Below, piece after piece: positions 63,589 through 64,000 of a DNA stretch of 64,000 bases. Origin of the DNA: UBA2336 sp031395485 (GTDB lineage: Bacteria > Bacteroidota > Bacteroidia > Cytophagales > Cyclobacteriaceae). Under the pieces are notes generated by a model. That model saw only the letters and a program-made list of their open reading frames with translations, was not told the DNA's origin and searched no databases. Each line of letters begins with the position of its first letter. Within the stretch, counting starts at the first letter, position 1. The position numbers and the translations under genes are program-made. Location: the NCBI GenBank assembly GCA_031395485.1, contig JANNUS010000017.1, forward strand, positions 1 through 64,000, given 5' to 3'.

Positions 63589-63593
63589 TTAAT

Positions 63594-64000
63594 TTACTTA
63601 CTAAAGCGCTTCCGTTCGTTTTCTTTCAAATAGATTTTACGTAAACGGATTGACTTCGGTGTAACCTCGACATACTCATCTGCCTGAATGTACTCCAAGG
63701 CTTCTTCAAGCGTGTGCTTTAATGGAGGCGCAATTTTCATTTTCTCATCCGAACCCGATGCACGCATGTTTGTAAGCTTCTTGGTTTTGGTAACGTTAAT
63801 TACCAAGTCTCCATTACGGCTGTGTTCACCAATCACCTGCCCTTCATAAACAGCTTCACCCGGATTGATGAAGAACTTACCACGGTCTTGCAAATTGTGC
63901 AAACTGTACGCGATAGATTCACCTTCTTCCATCACAATCAATGAACCATTAATACGACCTGGTATTTCGCCTTTGTATGGCTGATATTCTTTAAAGCGGT
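63594..64000 (-). CDS. typA: Ribosome-associated GTPase TypA/BipA, C-terminal part (cut by window edge)
   Basis: The last 135 codons of a translational GTPase; the 5' part lies beyond base 64000. The frame is open to the edge. Recognisable blocks are RFKEYQPYKGEIPGRINGSL, EEGESIAYSLHNLQDRGKFF, GEAVYEGQVIGEHSRNGDL and NMRASGSDEKMKIAPP. They match the conserved C-terminal domain of TypA/BipA, which works in 50S subunit assembly and stress adaptation. The G domain cannot be seen here. Confidence 0.93.
   Translation of the reverse strand, partial: RFKEYQPYKGEIPGRINGSLIVMEEGESIAYSLHNLQDRGKFFINPGEAVYEGQVIGEHSRNGDLVINVTKTKKLTNMRASGSDEKMKIAPPLKHTLEEALEYIQADEYVEVTPKSIRLRKIYLKENERKRFSK

Noticed and set aside
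1..64000. CRISPR arrays, rRNA genes, tRNA genes, prophage or plasmid replication genes
   Set aside because: I saw no regularly spaced repeats, no cloverleaf-like sequence and no integrase, capsid or Rep motif by eye. No tRNA or CRISPR software was run.

Overview
The window looks like chromosome of a Bacteroidota bacterium, most likely order Cytophagales. Supporting signs are the family-type -7 promoter element TAnnTTTG (for example TATCTTTG beside several starts), weak Shine-Dalgarno signals, many lipoproteins and secreted proteins, TolB-propeller and S9 peptidases, IcmF-type mutase and AddAB. I ran no database search. Family names come from motifs and remembered families.

Bases 1-1575 hold an RhlE-type DEAD-box RNA helicase with a clear terminator. 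Bases 1642-14759 form a copper/heavy-metal island on the plus strand. It has a Cys-rich small exported protein, a 19-Cys copper-storage four-helix protein, a Met/His-rich exported protein, a 40-residue membrane peptide, and a small heavy-metal-binding-domain (HMBD) protein. These are followed by a His-rich lipoprotein, an RND pump split into two coupled genes, a TolC-like channel, two lipoprotein adaptors (one with an N-terminal HMBD), an unknown exported protein, an Na/Pi-type transporter, and another HMBD protein. Bases 14834-15219 hold debris: a frameshifted P-type ATPase start and a paralogous fragment of a CxxCH protein. A minus-strand operon (15220-17827) follows, encoding a CxxCH protein, an ArsR-rhodanese regulator and an MFS transporter, preceded by a perfect 13-bp inverted repeat.

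From 18001 the content is mostly housekeeping: addAB, a patatin-like membrane phospholipase with a G9 tract in its oxyanion loop, a TPR histidine kinase, a WYL regulator facing two tiny overlapping ORFs, an acyl-CoA synthetase with two alpha/beta hydrolases, and an S9 peptidase. Next come a giant propeller-amidohydrolase, an SF1 helicase, an active/inactive M16 peptidase pair, fused mutase IcmF, a long M16 peptidase, apt with a LON-domain protein, OsmC, and hutI with an outer-membrane protein. The last stretch holds a HAMP-GAF sensor divergent from a beta-barrel protein, guaA with an LpoA-like TPR/binding protein, a TPR protein, and the 3' end of typA cut by the window edge.

Dispersed repeats lie between genes. 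Two copies of a 146-147-bp element have inverted ends GTCATTTCGAA/TTCGAAGTGAC, and one 132-bp nested palindrome has ends CGTCATYGCGAGGA. An 18-bp palindrome lies inside a signal-peptide codon stretch. Several start codons (GTG, TTG or ATG) sit 3-4 nt after a -7 element, which suggests leaderless transcripts.
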